A stretch of 41,435 nt of DNA from Streptomyces regalis (lineage in GTDB: Bacteria > Actinomycetota > Actinomycetes > Streptomycetales > Streptomycetaceae). Both the position numbers and the translations under genes were made by a program. Below the pieces are notes generated by a model, which saw nothing but the letters and a program-made list of their open reading frames with translations, was not told where the DNA came from and did not search any database. The stretch lies in NCBI RefSeq assembly GCF_001509475.1, contig NZ_LLZG01000402.1, forward strand, positions 15,464-56,898, in the 5' to 3' direction. Shown here in pieces: positions 27,299 through 40,610 of the stretch (within the stretch, counting starts at the first letter, position 1; every line of letters starts with the position of its first letter).

Positions 27299-28144
27299 TC
27301 AGTCGACCGACACAGCCGCCCGGATCTCGTCAGCGAAGCGTGACGCCGCGTCACGCAGCGCGACGACGTCGGGCCCGTGCCGCAGCACACCCCGGCTGAC
27401 GTTCGGGACGACATTGCGCACCGCCGCACCGAAGACCCGGGGAAGATCGGCCGGCTTGGCTCCCTGCGCCCCGATGCCGGGCGCGAGGAGCGGGCCGTTG
27501 ATGTCGAGGTCGTACGTCGACAGGTCACCGAGCGTGGCTCCGACGACGGCTCCGAAGGAGCCCAGGGGCCCCTCCCCCGAGTTCTCGACGGTCAGGTGCG
27601 CCAGCATCGTCGCGCCGATGGTACGGCCGTCCGCGCGGATCGCGTGCTGGACCTCGCCGCCCTCCGGGTTCGAGGTCAGCGCGAGCACGAACAGGCCGGT
27701 GCCGTTCTCGCGCGCCAGCGCGATCGCCGGCGACAGCGACCCGTAGCCGAGATACGGCGAGACCGTCAGCGCGTCCGAGAACAGCGGAGAGTCCGGCCGG
27801 AGGAAGGCCTCGGCGTACGCGGCCATGGTCGAGCCGATGTCGCCGCGCTTGGCGTCCATGACGACCAGCGCACCGGCCGCCCGCGCCTCCTCCACCGACT
27901 TCTCCAGCACCGCGACGCCGCGGGACCCGAAGCGCTCGAAGAACGCGCTCTGCGGCTTGAGCACGGCGACCCGGTCGGCCATCGCCTCGACGACCGTGCG
28001 GCTGAACCGCTCCAGGCCGGCCACGTCGTCGTCCAGGCCCCACTCGGCGAGCAGGGACGCGTGCGGGTCGATACCGACGCACAGCGGGCCACGCTCGTCC
28101 ATCGCGCGGCGCAGGCGTGCACCGAAGGGTTCCAGAGCGGTCAT
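27299..28144 (-). CDS. pyrF: Orotidine-5'-phosphate decarboxylase (type 2)
   Basis: 281 residues. Last step of UMP synthesis: it decarboxylates OMP. The subfamily 2 catalytic motif VVMDAKRGDIGST is at residues 94-106 with Lys99, and the N-terminal GIDPH and FVLALTSNPEG are typical. ATG at 28144 overlaps the pyrD stop (ATGA), giving translational coupling. It is the last gene of the pyr operon; 287 bp separate it from the sIHF gene, and I found no strong hairpin directly after its stop. Confidence 0.97.
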   Translation of the reverse strand: MTALEPFGARLRRAMDERGPLCVGIDPHASLLAEWGLDDDVAGLERFSRTVVEAMADRVAVLKPQSAFFERFGSRGVAVLEKSVEEARAAGALVVMDAKRGDIGSTMAAYAEAFLRPDSPLFSDALTVSPYLGYGSLSPAIALARENGTGLFVLALTSNPEGGEVQHAIRADGRTIGATMLAHLTVENSGEGPLGSFGAVVGATLGDLSTYDLDINGPLLAPGIGAQGAKPADLPRVFGAAVRNVVPNVSRGVLRHGPDVVALRDAASRFADEIRAAVSVD

Positions 28145-29256
28145 GCGGCTTCCCTTGCCTTCCTGACGTCGGCGCCGACCGCGTCGGCGAGGGTGGCGTA
28201 CGGGCTGGTGCGCAGGCGCGCTGCGAGGCCCTTGTGGATGGCGCGGCCCCAGAACGGACCCTCGTAGATGAAGGCGCTGTATCCCTGGACCAGCGTGGCA
28301 CCCGCCAGGATCCGCTGCCAGGCGTCCTCGGCGTTCTCGATGCCGCCGACGCCCACGAGGGTGATCCGGTCGCCCACGCGCGCGTACAGGCGCCGCAGCA
28401 CCTCCAGGGAGCGCGTCTTCAGGGGCGCTCCGGAGAGACCGCCGGTCTCCTTCACCAGCGAGGATTCGGATTTCAGACCGAGCCCCTCGCGCGCGATGGT
28501 GGTGTTCGTGGCGATGATCCCGTCCAGACCCAGCTCGACGGCCAGGTCGGCGACCGCGTCGACGTCCTCGTCGGCGAGGTCGGGCGCGATCTTCACCAGG
28601 AGCGGGACGCGGCGGCTCGCGACCGTACGGTCGGCGGCCTCGCGGACGGCGGTCAGAAGCGGGCGCAGCGCCTCGGTGGCCTGCAGGTTGCGCAGGCCGG
28701 GCGTGTTCGGCGAGGAGACATTGACCACCAGGTAGTCGGCGTACGGTGCCAGCCGCTCCGTCGACTTCACGTAGTCGCCGACGGCCTCCGCCTCCGGGAC
28801 GACCTTGGTCTTGCCGATGTTGACACCCACGACGGTCTTGAAGACGGGCCTGCGCGAGGCCAGACGGGCGGCGACGGCCAGCGAACCCTCGTTGTTGAAG
28901 CCCATGCGGTTGATCAGTGCCCGGTCCTTCACGAGCCGGAACAGCCGCTGCTTGGGGTTGCCCGGCTGCGCCTCCCCCGTCACCGTGCCGATCTCGACGT
29001 GGTCGAAGCCCAGCATCGACATCCCGTCGACGGCGACGGCGTTCTTGTCGAAGCCGGCGGCGAGCCCGAAGGGGCCGTGCATGCGCAGCCCGAAGGCCTC
29101 GGTCCGCAGTTCCTTGTAGCGGGGCGCGAGCGCGGCCGCGACGAAGGTACGCAGCACCGGGATCCTGACGGCGAGTCGGATCCAGCGGAAGGCCAGGTAG
29201 TGGGCCTGCTCCGGGTCCATCCGTTTGAAAACCAGACGGAAGAAAAGCTTGTACAT
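28141..29256 (-). CDS. pyrD: Dihydroorotate dehydrogenase (quinone), class 2
   Basis: 371 residues. It oxidises dihydroorotate to orotate with FMN and passes electrons to quinone at the membrane. The N-terminal amphipathic extension [20 protein letters not shown] is the membrane-anchoring part of class 2 enzymes. [21 protein letters not shown] (with the class 2 catalytic Ser) and [14 protein letters not shown] are the substrate and FMN sites. ATG at 29256 is preferred over ATG at 29280, since family members start MYK. It is 81 bp downstream of carB, with a strong hairpin in the gap. Confidence 0.95.
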   Translation of the reverse strand: MYKLFFRLVFKRMDPEQAHYLAFRWIRLAVRIPVLRTFVAAALAPRYKELRTEAFGLRMHGPFGLAAGFDKNAVAVDGMSMLGFDHVEIGTVTGEAQPGNPKQRLFRLVKDRALINRMGFNNEGSLAVAARLASRRPVFKTVVGVNIGKTKVVPEAEAVGDYVKSTERLAPYADYLVVNVSSPNTPGLRNLQATEALRPLLTAVREAADRTVASRRVPLLVKIAPDLADEDVDAVADLAVELGLDGIIATNTTIAREGLGLKSESSLVKETGGLSGAPLKTRSLEVLRRLYARVGDRITLVGVGGIENAEDAWQRILAGATLVQGYSAFIYEGPFWGRAIHKGLAARLRTSPYATLADAVGADVRKAREAA

Positions 29257-29284
29257 CTCAGGAGTCCTCAGGGTCCTCATGAAG

Positions 29285-29330
29285 ACGGTGTCCTCATGAA
29301 GAGGGGGACACCGTTTCCGGTGTCCCCCTC
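29285..29330 (-). terminator. carB-pyrD hairpin, possible attenuator
   Basis: A perfect 12-bp stem (29301-29312 with 29319-29330; GAGGGGGACACC and complement, 6-nt loop) follows the carB stop. ACGGTGTCC at 29285-29293 can alternatively pair with GGACACCGT at 29306-29314, which overlaps the stem. Without a U-tract it may be a partial terminator, an RNA-processing site or a switch. Confidence 0.65.
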
Positions 29331-29337
29331 AGGGCTG

Positions 29338-32638
<3,301 letters not shown>

Positions 32639-32646
<8 letters not shown>

Positions 32647-33781
32647 GCTGGCCCTCCATCAGGGATACGAAACGGTCGAACAGGTAGGCGGCGTCGTGCG
32701 GACCCGCTGCCGCTTCGGGGTGGTACTGGACGCTGAAGGCCGGCCGGTCGAGGAGCTGGAGCCCCTCCACCACGTTGTCGTTGAGGCAGACGTGGGAGAC
32801 CTCGGCGCGGCCGTAGGGGGTGTCGGAGACCTTGTCGGTCGGGGCGTCCACGGCGAAGCCGTGGTTGTGCGCGGTGACCTCGACCTTGCCGGTCGTACGG
32901 TCCTGCACCGGCTGGTTGATGCCGCGGTGGCCGTACTTCAGCTTGTAGGTGCCGAAGCCCAGCGCCCGTCCCAGGATCTGATTGCCGAAGCAGATGCCGA
33001 AGAGCGGCGTGCCGCGCTCCAGCACGGCCTGCATGACGGAGACCGGGTGGTCGGCGGTGGCCGGGTCGCCCGGGCCGTTGGAGAAGAACACGCCATCCGG
33101 GTTCACGGCGTACACGTCCTCGGCGGTCGCCGTGGCGGGCAGCACGTGCACCTCGATGCCGCGCTCGGCCATGCGGTGCGGGGTCATGCCCTTGATGCCG
33201 AGGTCGACGGCGGCGACGGTGAACTTCTTCGCGCCGATCGCCGGGACGACGTAGGGCTCCTTGGTGGCGACCTCGGCGGAGAGGTCGGCGCCCTTCATCT
33301 CGGGGGCCTGGCGGACCTCGGCGAGCATGGTGCCCGCGTCGGGCAGCGCGTTGCCGGAGAAGATGCCGACGCGCATGGCGCCGCGCTCGCGCAGATGGCG
33401 GGTGAGCGCGCGCGTGTCGATGCCGGAGATCCCGACGACGCCCTGGTGGCGCAGTTCCTCGTCCAGCGAGCGCTTGGCGCGCCAGTTGGACGGCACGCGC
33501 GCGGGGTCGCGCACGACGTAACCGGCCACCCAAATCTGCTGGGACTCGGGGTCCTCGTCGTTGACGCCGGTGTTGCCGACGTGCGGGGCGGTCATCACGA
33601 CGACCTGGCGGTGGTACGACGGGTCGGTGAGGGTCTCCTGGTAGCCGGTCATGCCGGTGGAGAACACGGCCTCGCCGAAGGTCACCCCCACGGCCCCGTA
33701 GGCGCGGCCGCGGAAGGTACGGCCGTCCTCGAGGACGAGTACGGCGGGAACCTTGGCAGCTCCCCTTGTGGAGGTCGTCAT
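32639..33781 (-). CDS. carA: Carbamoyl-phosphate synthase small subunit
   Basis: 380 residues. It is the glutaminase that channels ammonia to CarB. The N-terminal CPSase-specific domain ([20 protein letters not shown]) is followed by a class I glutamine amidotransferase domain: nucleophile Cys264 in [16 protein letters not shown] and the His354/Glu356 pair in [10 protein letters not shown] at 33781 overlaps the stop of the small membrane-protein gene (ATGA), and its own TAA overlaps the carB start. Expression is thus coupled along the operon. Confidence 0.98.
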
Positions 33782-34365
33782 CGTTCGGCGCCTTCCGTGC
33801 TGTTGGTGTTGATCATGGAGTTAATGACGTCGACCCACTCGTTGTGCTCCGCCGCGTGGTCGGAGCGGAACCCCGAGTCGATCAGCCGTTCGCCGTGCGC
33901 CCAGGTCACCACGAGCAGTCCGCCCTCGGTCAGGACCTTGCCGGCAATGCCCTTGTCGAGCCGGGCCTCACGCAGCTGTGCGGCCGGGACGAAGAAGTCG
34001 GCCGCCCCGGGGCGTACGACGTCCAGTCCCGCGTCCGTCAGCGTGAGCTCGACCCGGCTGCGGGTGCCCAGGCCGTGCGCCACGATGCGGTCCAGCCACT
34101 GACCGGCGGTGGTCGAGCCGTGGTAGCGGCCGCTCATGCTCAGTCTCGCCGGGCCGGGGTCGTCCGGCGCGCTGGGGAGCTCGGGCAGGTCGCCCTGGAG
34201 CGTGCCGCGCCACTTCCAGCCCTCGCGCATCAGCCAGTAGACGAGCGCGACGAAGAGGGCGAGTCCGACGACCCAGCCGACGCGGGCGGCCCAGTCGGTC
34301 ACTTCGGCCGACTTCTGGTCGGCCGCGAGCCCGGTTCCGGCTGCGAGCAGTGTTGCAGGTGTCAC
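33778..34365 (-). CDS. Membrane-anchored PH-like protein within the pyr operon
   Basis: 195 residues. A single membrane helix ([18 protein letters not shown], about residues 25-43) is followed by a basic stretch and a soluble domain of about 140 residues. The latter has [23 protein letters not shown] and [24 protein letters not shown], consistent with the bacterial PH-like family. Start GTG 34365 overlaps the pyrC stop (GTGA) and the stop overlaps carA. The equivalent place in Mycobacterium (between pyrC and carA) is also filled by a small membrane or export-type protein. No function is known to me; placement suggests anchoring or sensing linked to pyrimidine enzymes, which is speculation. 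Confidence 0.8.
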   Translation of the reverse strand: MTPATLLAAGTGLAADQKSAEVTDWAARVGWVVGLALFVALVYWLMREGWKWRGTLQGDLPELPSAPDDPGPARLSMSGRYHGSTTAGQWLDRIVAHGLGTRSRVELTLTDAGLDVVRPGAADFFVPAAQLREARLDKGIAGKVLTEGGLLVVTWAHGERLIDSGFRSDHAAEHNEWVDVINSMINTNSTEGAER

Positions 34366-35648
34366 GTGAGGTTCCCGTCGACGAGCGTGGCCTTGCCCCG
34401 GAGCCACGTGTGCGTGACACGGCCCGGCAGCTCACGCCCCTCGTACGGAGTGTTGCGGCTGCGCGAGGCGAAGCCCGCGGGGTCCACGGACCCACGGTAT
34501 TCCGTGTCGACGAGCGTGAGGTTGGCGGGCTCACCAGCCGAGACGGGACGGCCGTGCCCCTTCGCCTGCCCGATCTGCGCGGGCTTGAAGGACATGCGCT
34601 CGGCGACCCCGGCCCAGGTGAGGAGCCCGGTGTCCACCATGGTCTCCTGCACCACTGACAACGCGGTCTCCAGGCCGACCATCCCCATGGCGGCCGCGGC
34701 CCACTCGCAGTCCTTGTCCTCGTGCGGGTGCGGGGCGTGGTCGGTGGCCACGATGTCGATCGTGCCGTCGGCGAGCGCCTCGCGCAGGGCGAGCACGTCA
34801 CGCTCGGTGCGCAGCGGCGGGTTCACCTTGTAGACCGGGTTGTACGTGCGGACCAGCTCGTCGGTGAGGAGGAGGTGGTGCGGGGTGACCTCGGCGGTGA
34901 CGTCGATGCCCCGGGACTTGGCCCAGCGCACGATCTCGACGGACCCGGCGGTCGACAGGTGGCAGATGTGGACGCGGGAGCCGACGTGCTCGGCGAGCAG
35001 GACATCCCGGGCGATGATCGATTCTTCGGCCACCGCCGGCCAGCCCCCGAGCCCCAGCTCGGCGGAGACGACGCCCTCGTTCATCTCGGCGCCCTCGGTC
35101 AGCCGCGGCTCCTGCGCGTGCTGGGCCACGACACCGCCGAAGGCCTTCACGTACTCCAGCGCCCGTCGCATGATCACGGCGTCGTGGACGCACTTGCCGT
35201 CGTCGGAGAAGACCGTGACGCCGGCCGCCGACTCGTGCATGGCGCCCAGCTCGGCGAGCTTCTTGCCCTCCAGGCCGACGGTCACGGCGCCGATCGGCTG
35301 CACATCGCAGTAACCGTGCTCCTGGCCGAGCCGGTAGACCTGCTCGACCACACCGGCGGTGTCGGCGACGGGGAAGGTGTTGGCCATGGCGAAGACGGCC
35401 GTGTAGCCGCCGGAGGCCGCCGCGCGCGTGCCGGTCAGCACGGTCTCGGAGTCCTCGCGGCCCGGCTCGCGCAGATGGGTGTGCAGGTCGACGAGGCCCG
35501 GGAGGAGCACCTTGCCGGCGGCCTCGACGACCTCGGCGCCCTCTTCGGAGAGCCCGGTGCCGACCGTTTCGATCACAGCACCGTTGATCAGAACGTCCTG
35601 CGGCTCGCCGCCGAGCACCTTCGCACCACGGATCAGGATCTTGCTCAT
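34362..35648 (-). CDS. pyrC: Dihydroorotase
   Basis: 428 residues, class I amidohydrolase. It cyclises carbamoyl aspartate to dihydroorotate. Metal ligands His56 and His58 sit in LVDLHTHLREPG; further ligands are in VFSDDGKCV (Asp, used by non-carboxylated class I enzymes), QHAQEP, HICHLST and DIVATDHAPHP. ATG at 35648 is 5 bp from the pyrB stop. Its TGA overlaps the start of the membrane-protein gene, continuing the chain of coupled genes. In several bacteria this class pairs physically with aspartate transcarbamoylase. Confidence 0.98.
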   Translation of the reverse strand: MSKILIRGAKVLGGEPQDVLINGAVIETVGTGLSEEGAEVVEAAGKVLLPGLVDLHTHLREPGREDSETVLTGTRAAASGGYTAVFAMANTFPVADTAGVVEQVYRLGQEHGYCDVQPIGAVTVGLEGKKLAELGAMHESAAGVTVFSDDGKCVHDAVIMRRALEYVKAFGGVVAQHAQEPRLTEGAEMNEGVVSAELGLGGWPAVAEESIIARDVLLAEHVGSRVHICHLSTAGSVEIVRWAKSRGIDVTAEVTPHHLLLTDELVRTYNPVYKVNPPLRTERDVLALREALADGTIDIVATDHAPHPHEDKDCEWAAAAMGMVGLETALSVVQETMVDTGLLTWAGVAERMSFKPAQIGQAKGHGRPVSAGEPANLTLVDTEYRGSVDPAGFASRSRNTPYEGRELPGRVTHTWLRGKATLVDGNLT

Positions 35649-35653
35649 GTCTC

Positions 35654-36631
<978 letters not shown>

Positions 36632-36704
36632 CTGTCAGGCTCCGTAAGGCAGTTAATTCAGGAGAATTCGGGGCAGACGGGTGCGCGCGTAGGCGCGCTG
36701 AGCG

Positions 36705-36727
36705 GGCGTACGACAGCGGCGTACGCC
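36705..36727. other. Small hairpin between pyrR and pyrB
   Basis: GGCGTAC (36705-36711) and GTACGCC (36721-36727) form a 7-bp stem, 8 bp past the pyrR stop. It could trim expression of the downstream genes or protect the pyrR message; weak evidence either way. Confidence 0.4.
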
Positions 36728-36734
36728 GTGGGCG

Positions 36735-37343
<609 letters not shown>

Positions 37344-37461
37344 CCTTAAAGGACGTCTGGTTTGCGCCATCCACCGTAGCAGGCCGGGGAGGCACCCCCG
37401 TTCACCCACTTGGCCCAATCGGCCACCGATAGCACGGAAGCGTCGGTGTGGACCATTCGGC

Positions 37462-37500
37462 TTGACGCGCCAGAGTAACGCTGCGTAACCTCACAGTGAG
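37462..37500 (+). promoter_or_regulatory. bldD promoter with BldD operator
   Basis: TTGACG (37462-37467) and TAACCT (37486-37491) are spaced 18 bp and form a good -35/-10 pair about 70 bp before the bldD ATG. TAACGCTGCGTAA (37476-37488) matches the BldD box TnACnC(A/T)GnGTnA exactly and overlaps the -10. CTCAC-A-GTGAG (37490-37500) is a second symmetric element at the start point. Autorepression by BldD is the expected result. Confidence 0.8.
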
Positions 37501-37561
37501 TTACCAACCGCGCGGCATGGAAGCCAAGCCAGTCGCGTCGACACAGTGTCCGGGGAGCTAT

Positions 37562-38065
37562 ATGTCCAGCGAATACGCCAAACAGCTCGGGGCCAAGCTC
37601 CGGGCCATCCGCACCCAGCAGGGCCTTTCCCTCCACGGTGTCGAGGAAAAGTCCCAGGGACGCTGGAAGGCCGTCGTGGTCGGCTCGTATGAGCGCGGCG
37701 ACCGCGCCGTGACCGTGCAGCGCCTCGCGGAGCTGGCGGATTTCTACGGCGTTCCGGTGCAGGAGCTGCTGCCGGGCACGACCCCGGGCGGTGCCGCCGA
37801 GCCGCCGCCGAAGCTGGTCCTGGACCTGGAGCGTCTGGCCCACGTGCCGGCCGAGAAGGCAGGTCCCCTGCAGCGCTATGCGGCGACCATCCAGTCGCAG
37901 CGCGGTGACTACAACGGCAAGGTGCTCTCGATCCGCCAGGACGACCTGCGCACGCTCGCCGTCATTTACGACCAGTCCCCCTCGGTTCTCACCGAGCAGC
38001 TGATCAGCTGGGGTGTGCTGGACGCGGACGCGCGCCGCGCGGTCTCCCACGCCGAGGAGAGCTGA
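37562..38065 (+). CDS. bldD: Developmental master repressor BldD
   Basis: 167 residues, identical in length to S. coelicolor BldD. The N-terminal XRE-type helix-turn-helix (LGAKLRAIRTQQGLSLHGVEE to ERGDRAVTVQRLAELADFYGV, residues 9-64) binds DNA. The C-terminal domain carries the c-di-GMP motif: R114-G-D116 and R125-Q-D-D128. A tetrameric c-di-GMP cage dimerises BldD, which then represses sporulation genes during vegetative growth. ATG at 37562 follows GGGGAG. It is divergent from pyrR, sharing a 254-bp gap, and is ended by the 20-bp stem at 38101-38146. Confidence 0.98.
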   Translation: MSSEYAKQLGAKLRAIRTQQGLSLHGVEEKSQGRWKAVVVGSYERGDRAVTVQRLAELADFYGVPVQELLPGTTPGGAAEPPPKLVLDLERLAHVPAEKAGPLQRYAATIQSQRGDYNGKVLSIRQDDLRTLAVIYDQSPSVLTEQLISWGVLDADARRAVSHAEES

Positions 38066-38100
38066 GCGCTCCACGGGTTCGGCCCATTCAGCAGAAACGT

Positions 38101-38146
38101 GCCGCCGGGGTGGCTGGAACTGTACGGTTCCGGCCACCCCGGCGGC
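38101..38146 (+). terminator. bldD terminator
   Basis: A 20-bp stem, GCCGCCGGGGTGGCTGGAAC (38101-38120) with its complement at 38127-38146, has a single G-U type mismatch and a 6-nt loop. It lies 35 bp after the bldD stop. It should work in both directions. Confidence 0.92.
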
Positions 38147-38182
38147 GTTCTGAGGGCCTCGTGGGGCGTAGTCGTACAGGAA

Positions 38183-38224
38183 CGCCGGAGGGCCCGCAGC
38201 GTCACCGCTGCGGGCCCTCCGGCG
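38183..38224 (-). terminator. nusB terminator
   Basis: A perfect 19-bp stem, CGCCGGAGGGCCCGCAGCG (38183-38201) with complement at 38206-38224 and loop TCAC, ends 10 bp from the nusB stop. It stands back to back with the bldD terminator. Confidence 0.93.
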
Positions 38225-38234
38225 ATTTCCCTGC

Positions 38235-38669
38235 TTACGCCTCGTCCCGGCGCAGTGAGGGCTTGAGGTCCTTGAGCCGGCCGAGGAGCCCGTTCACGAA
38301 CGAGGGCGACTCGTCCGTGGAGAACTCCTTCGCCAGCTGCACCATCTCGTCGAGTACGACCGCGTCCGGGGTCTCGTCGACCCAGATCAGCTCGTACGCA
38401 CCGAGGCGCAGGATGTTGCGGTCCACGACCGGCATCCGGTCGAGCGTCCAGCCGACCGAGTACTGCGCGATCAGCTCGTCGATGCGCGTCGCGTGCTGCG
38501 CATACCCCTCGACCAGCTGCATCGTGTACTCACTCACCGGCGGCTGCCGGGTGTCGGCCCGGGAGAGCCGGATCCAGTCCGCGAGGACTGTCAGGACGTC
38601 GGCCCCGCGCTGGTCGCCCTCGAAGAGGATCTGGAAGGCGCGCTTGCGGGCCGTGTTGCGGGCAGCCAC
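38235..38669 (-). CDS. nusB: Transcription antitermination factor NusB
   Basis: 144 residues, all-helical NusB fold. With NusE it binds boxA RNA and keeps RNA polymerase processive on rRNA operons. MAARNTARKRAFQILFEGD is the Arg-rich RNA-binding N-terminus; TLDRMPVVDRNILRLGAYELIW and DEMVQLAKEFSTDESPSFVNGLLG are highly conserved blocks. GTG at 38669 is 2 bp from the efp stop, so translation is coupled. A strong hairpin ends the unit. Confidence 0.98.
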   Translation of the reverse strand: MAARNTARKRAFQILFEGDQRGADVLTVLADWIRLSRADTRQPPVSEYTMQLVEGYAQHATRIDELIAQYSVGWTLDRMPVVDRNILRLGAYELIWVDETPDAVVLDEMVQLAKEFSTDESPSFVNGLLGRLKDLKPSLRRDEA

Positions 38670-38671
38670 GG

Positions 38672-39238
38672 TTAGCTGTTCACCCGGCCGAGGTAGTCGC
38701 TTGTGCGGGTGTCGACCTTGATCTTCTCACCGGTGGTGATGAAGAGCGGGACCTGGATCTGGTGGCCGGTCTCCAGCGTGGCGGGCTTGGTGCCGCCGGT
38801 GGAGCGGTCGCCCTGGACGCCCGGCTCGGTCTCCTGGATGACGAGCTCGACGGCGGCCGGCAGCTCGACGAAGAGCACCTCGCCCTCGTGCTGCGCGACG
38901 GTGGCGGTGAAGCCCTCGATCAGGAAGTTGGCGGCGTCGCCGACGGCCTTGCGGTCGACCATGAGCTGGTCGTAGGTCTCCATGTCCATGAAGACGAAGT
39001 ACTCGCCGTCCATGTAGGAGAACTGCATGTCGCGCTTGTCGACGGTGGCCGTCTCGACCTTCACGCCGGCGTTGAAGGTCTTGTCGACGACCTTCCCGGA
39101 GAGCACGTTCTTGAGCTTGGTGCGCACGAAGGCCGGGCCCTTGCCGGGCTTGACGTGCTGGAACTCGACGACGGACCACAGCTGGCCGCCATCGAGCTTG
39201 AGCACCATGCCGTTCTTGAGGTCGTTCGTGGAAGCCAC
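38672..39238 (-). CDS. efp: Elongation factor P
   Basis: 188 residues, the standard length. EF-P relieves ribosome stalling at poly-proline stretches. Three beta-barrel domains are recognisable; the domain I loop [20 protein letters not shown] carries the Lys (residue 33) that is modified in some bacteria, and the C-terminal [18 protein letters not shown] is the EF-P signature. No epmA/epmB or earP gene is in the window. GTG at 39238. It follows the M24 peptidase gene by 49 bp and precedes nusB. Confidence 0.98.
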   Translation of the reverse strand: MASTNDLKNGMVLKLDGGQLWSVVEFQHVKPGKGPAFVRTKLKNVLSGKVVDKTFNAGVKVETATVDKRDMQFSYMDGEYFVFMDMETYDQLMVDRKAVGDAANFLIEGFTATVAQHEGEVLFVELPAAVELVIQETEPGVQGDRSTGGTKPATLETGHQIQVPLFITTGEKIKVDTRTSDYLGRVNS

Positions 39239-39287
39239 GGTTGCGGAATCTCCTGGACTGACGTGGACGACCCCGGCGCACGCACTC

Positions 39288-40394
39288 CTACAGCGCGAGC
39301 AGCTCCTTGGTCGTGATGGTGAGTAGCTCGGGTCCGCCGTCCGCCTCAGGGCGGACGACGAGCGTGTCATCGATCCGGACGCCGCCCCGGCCCGGGAGGT
39401 GGACCCCCGGTTCGACGGTGACCGGCACGCAAGCGTCCAGTTTACCCATGGCTGCGGGAGCCAACTGCGGGTCCTCGTCGATTTCGAGTCCCACGCCGTG
39501 CCCCATGAGGGCCGGAAGGCCCTGAGCGTACCCCGCCGAGTCCAGCACCTGACGTGCGGCGCGGTCGACATCGCGGTACGCGGCGCCGGGCGCCAGCGAC
39601 TCCCGTCCGGCTCGCTGGGCGGCGAAGACGAGGTCGTACAACTCGATCTGCCAGTCGGCGGGAGACGTACCGATGACGAATGTACGGCCGATCTCGCACC
39701 GGTAGCCGCGGTACGTGGCCCCCAGGCAGACGGAGAGGAAGTCACCCTCCTCGACGCGGCGGTCGGTGGGCCGATGGGCTCGTCGGCCGGCGTTCGGGCC
39801 GGTGGCGACGGAGGTCGGGAAGGCGGGGCCGTCGGCGCCGTGATCGACCAGGCGCCGTTCGAGTTCCAGGGCGAGATGGCGTTCGGTGCGGCCGACGAGG
39901 ATGGATTCGAGGAGCTCCCCGAGTGCCTGGTCGGCGATCTCGGCCCCGATCCTCAGGCACGAGATCTCCTCCTCGTCCTTGACCACCCGGAGCTGCTCCA
40001 CGGCTCCGCCGAGGTCGGCGAGGCGTAGTCGCGGGACGACCGAGCGGATGGCCCTGTGGCGGGCCACGGTGAGGTGGTGTTCCTCCACGGCGAGGCAGAC
40101 CCCGCCCTGCGCTGCCGCGAGGTCGGCCGCGGCGACGGCGGGGTCGCCTCCGGCGCCGGAGAGGCTGTGGATCCGCAGTGCCTCATCAGGGCGGCCCTCG
40201 GTGGGGCGGTCGTCGAGCGGTTCGGCGCACACGAGCAGGTCTTCGGTCTTGCCGAGGAGCAGCACGGAGCCATGCGGGGCGGCGCCCGCAAGGTAGCGGA
40301 CGTTGGCGGGGCGGGAAATCAGCGCGGTGGCGCTGCCGCTGGCCTGGCAGCGGTCCCTCAGCCGGGATCGGCGGGTGGCGTACACCTCTGACAT
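39288..40394 (-). CDS. M24 (aminopeptidase P/PepQ-like) protein with altered metal ligands
   Basis: 368 residues. An N-terminal creatinase-like domain (1-125, with [19 protein letters not shown]) precedes a pita-bread M24 domain. Of the five usual ligands (Asp, Asp, His, Glu, Glu), only His299 ([13 protein letters not shown]) and Glu328 ([11 protein letters not shown]) are standard. The first Asp position is Cys223 ([12 protein letters not shown]), the second is Glu234 (CEIGRT), and the last Glu is Asp342 (VRIDDT). The fold is clear but dinuclear metal catalysis is doubtful or modified. ATG at 40394. The efp neighbour is conserved: a pepQ-like gene precedes efp in many Gram-positive bacteria. 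Confidence 0.85.
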   Translation of the reverse strand: MSEVYATRRSRLRDRCQASGSATALISRPANVRYLAGAAPHGSVLLLGKTEDLLVCAEPLDDRPTEGRPDEALRIHSLSGAGGDPAVAAADLAAAQGGVCLAVEEHHLTVARHRAIRSVVPRLRLADLGGAVEQLRVVKDEEEISCLRIGAEIADQALGELLESILVGRTERHLALELERRLVDHGADGPAFPTSVATGPNAGRRAHRPTDRRVEEGDFLSVCLGATYRGYRCEIGRTFVIGTSPADWQIELYDLVFAAQRAGRESLAPGAAYRDVDRAARQVLDSAGYAQGLPALMGHGVGLEIDEDPQLAPAAMGKLDACVPVTVEPGVHLPGRGGVRIDDTLVVRPEADGGPELLTITTKELLAL

Positions 40395-40494
40395 GCCCCG
40401 AGCGTAAGAGCTCCGCTCGGTTGGCGCCGGTTGAGGGCGTCTGAGTGGGCGGTCGCTGGATTGTGCGGGTGTGGGAGGTGCCGTTCGGGAGACG

Positions 40495-40595
40495 GGGTGC
40501 CACGCGAGGTTGTGTGCCGTCTGCAGGTGCGTGGGGGCCGATCGCGCCCACGCGGCGGAGCCGCATGTCGATACAGCCCCGCGCCCCTCAGGTCA
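40495..40595. repeat. Dispersed Streptomyces intergenic repeat, copy 3
   Basis: GCGTGGG (40529-40535) pairs with CCCACGC (40547-40553), followed by the hairpin GCGGC-GGA-GCCGC (40552-40564) and then CCCCGCGCCCCT (40577-40588), the reverse complement of the first 12 bp of the 22-bp core found at 8341 and 10675. It fills most of the gap between the M24 gene and the kinase-like gene. Confidence 0.65.
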
Positions 40596-40610
40596 GTCCA
40601 GTCGCGTCGG

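Noticed and set aside
37345..37460. A promoter for pyrR on the minus strand (TACGGT as -10)
   Set aside because: No -35 hexamer at an acceptable distance; left unassigned.
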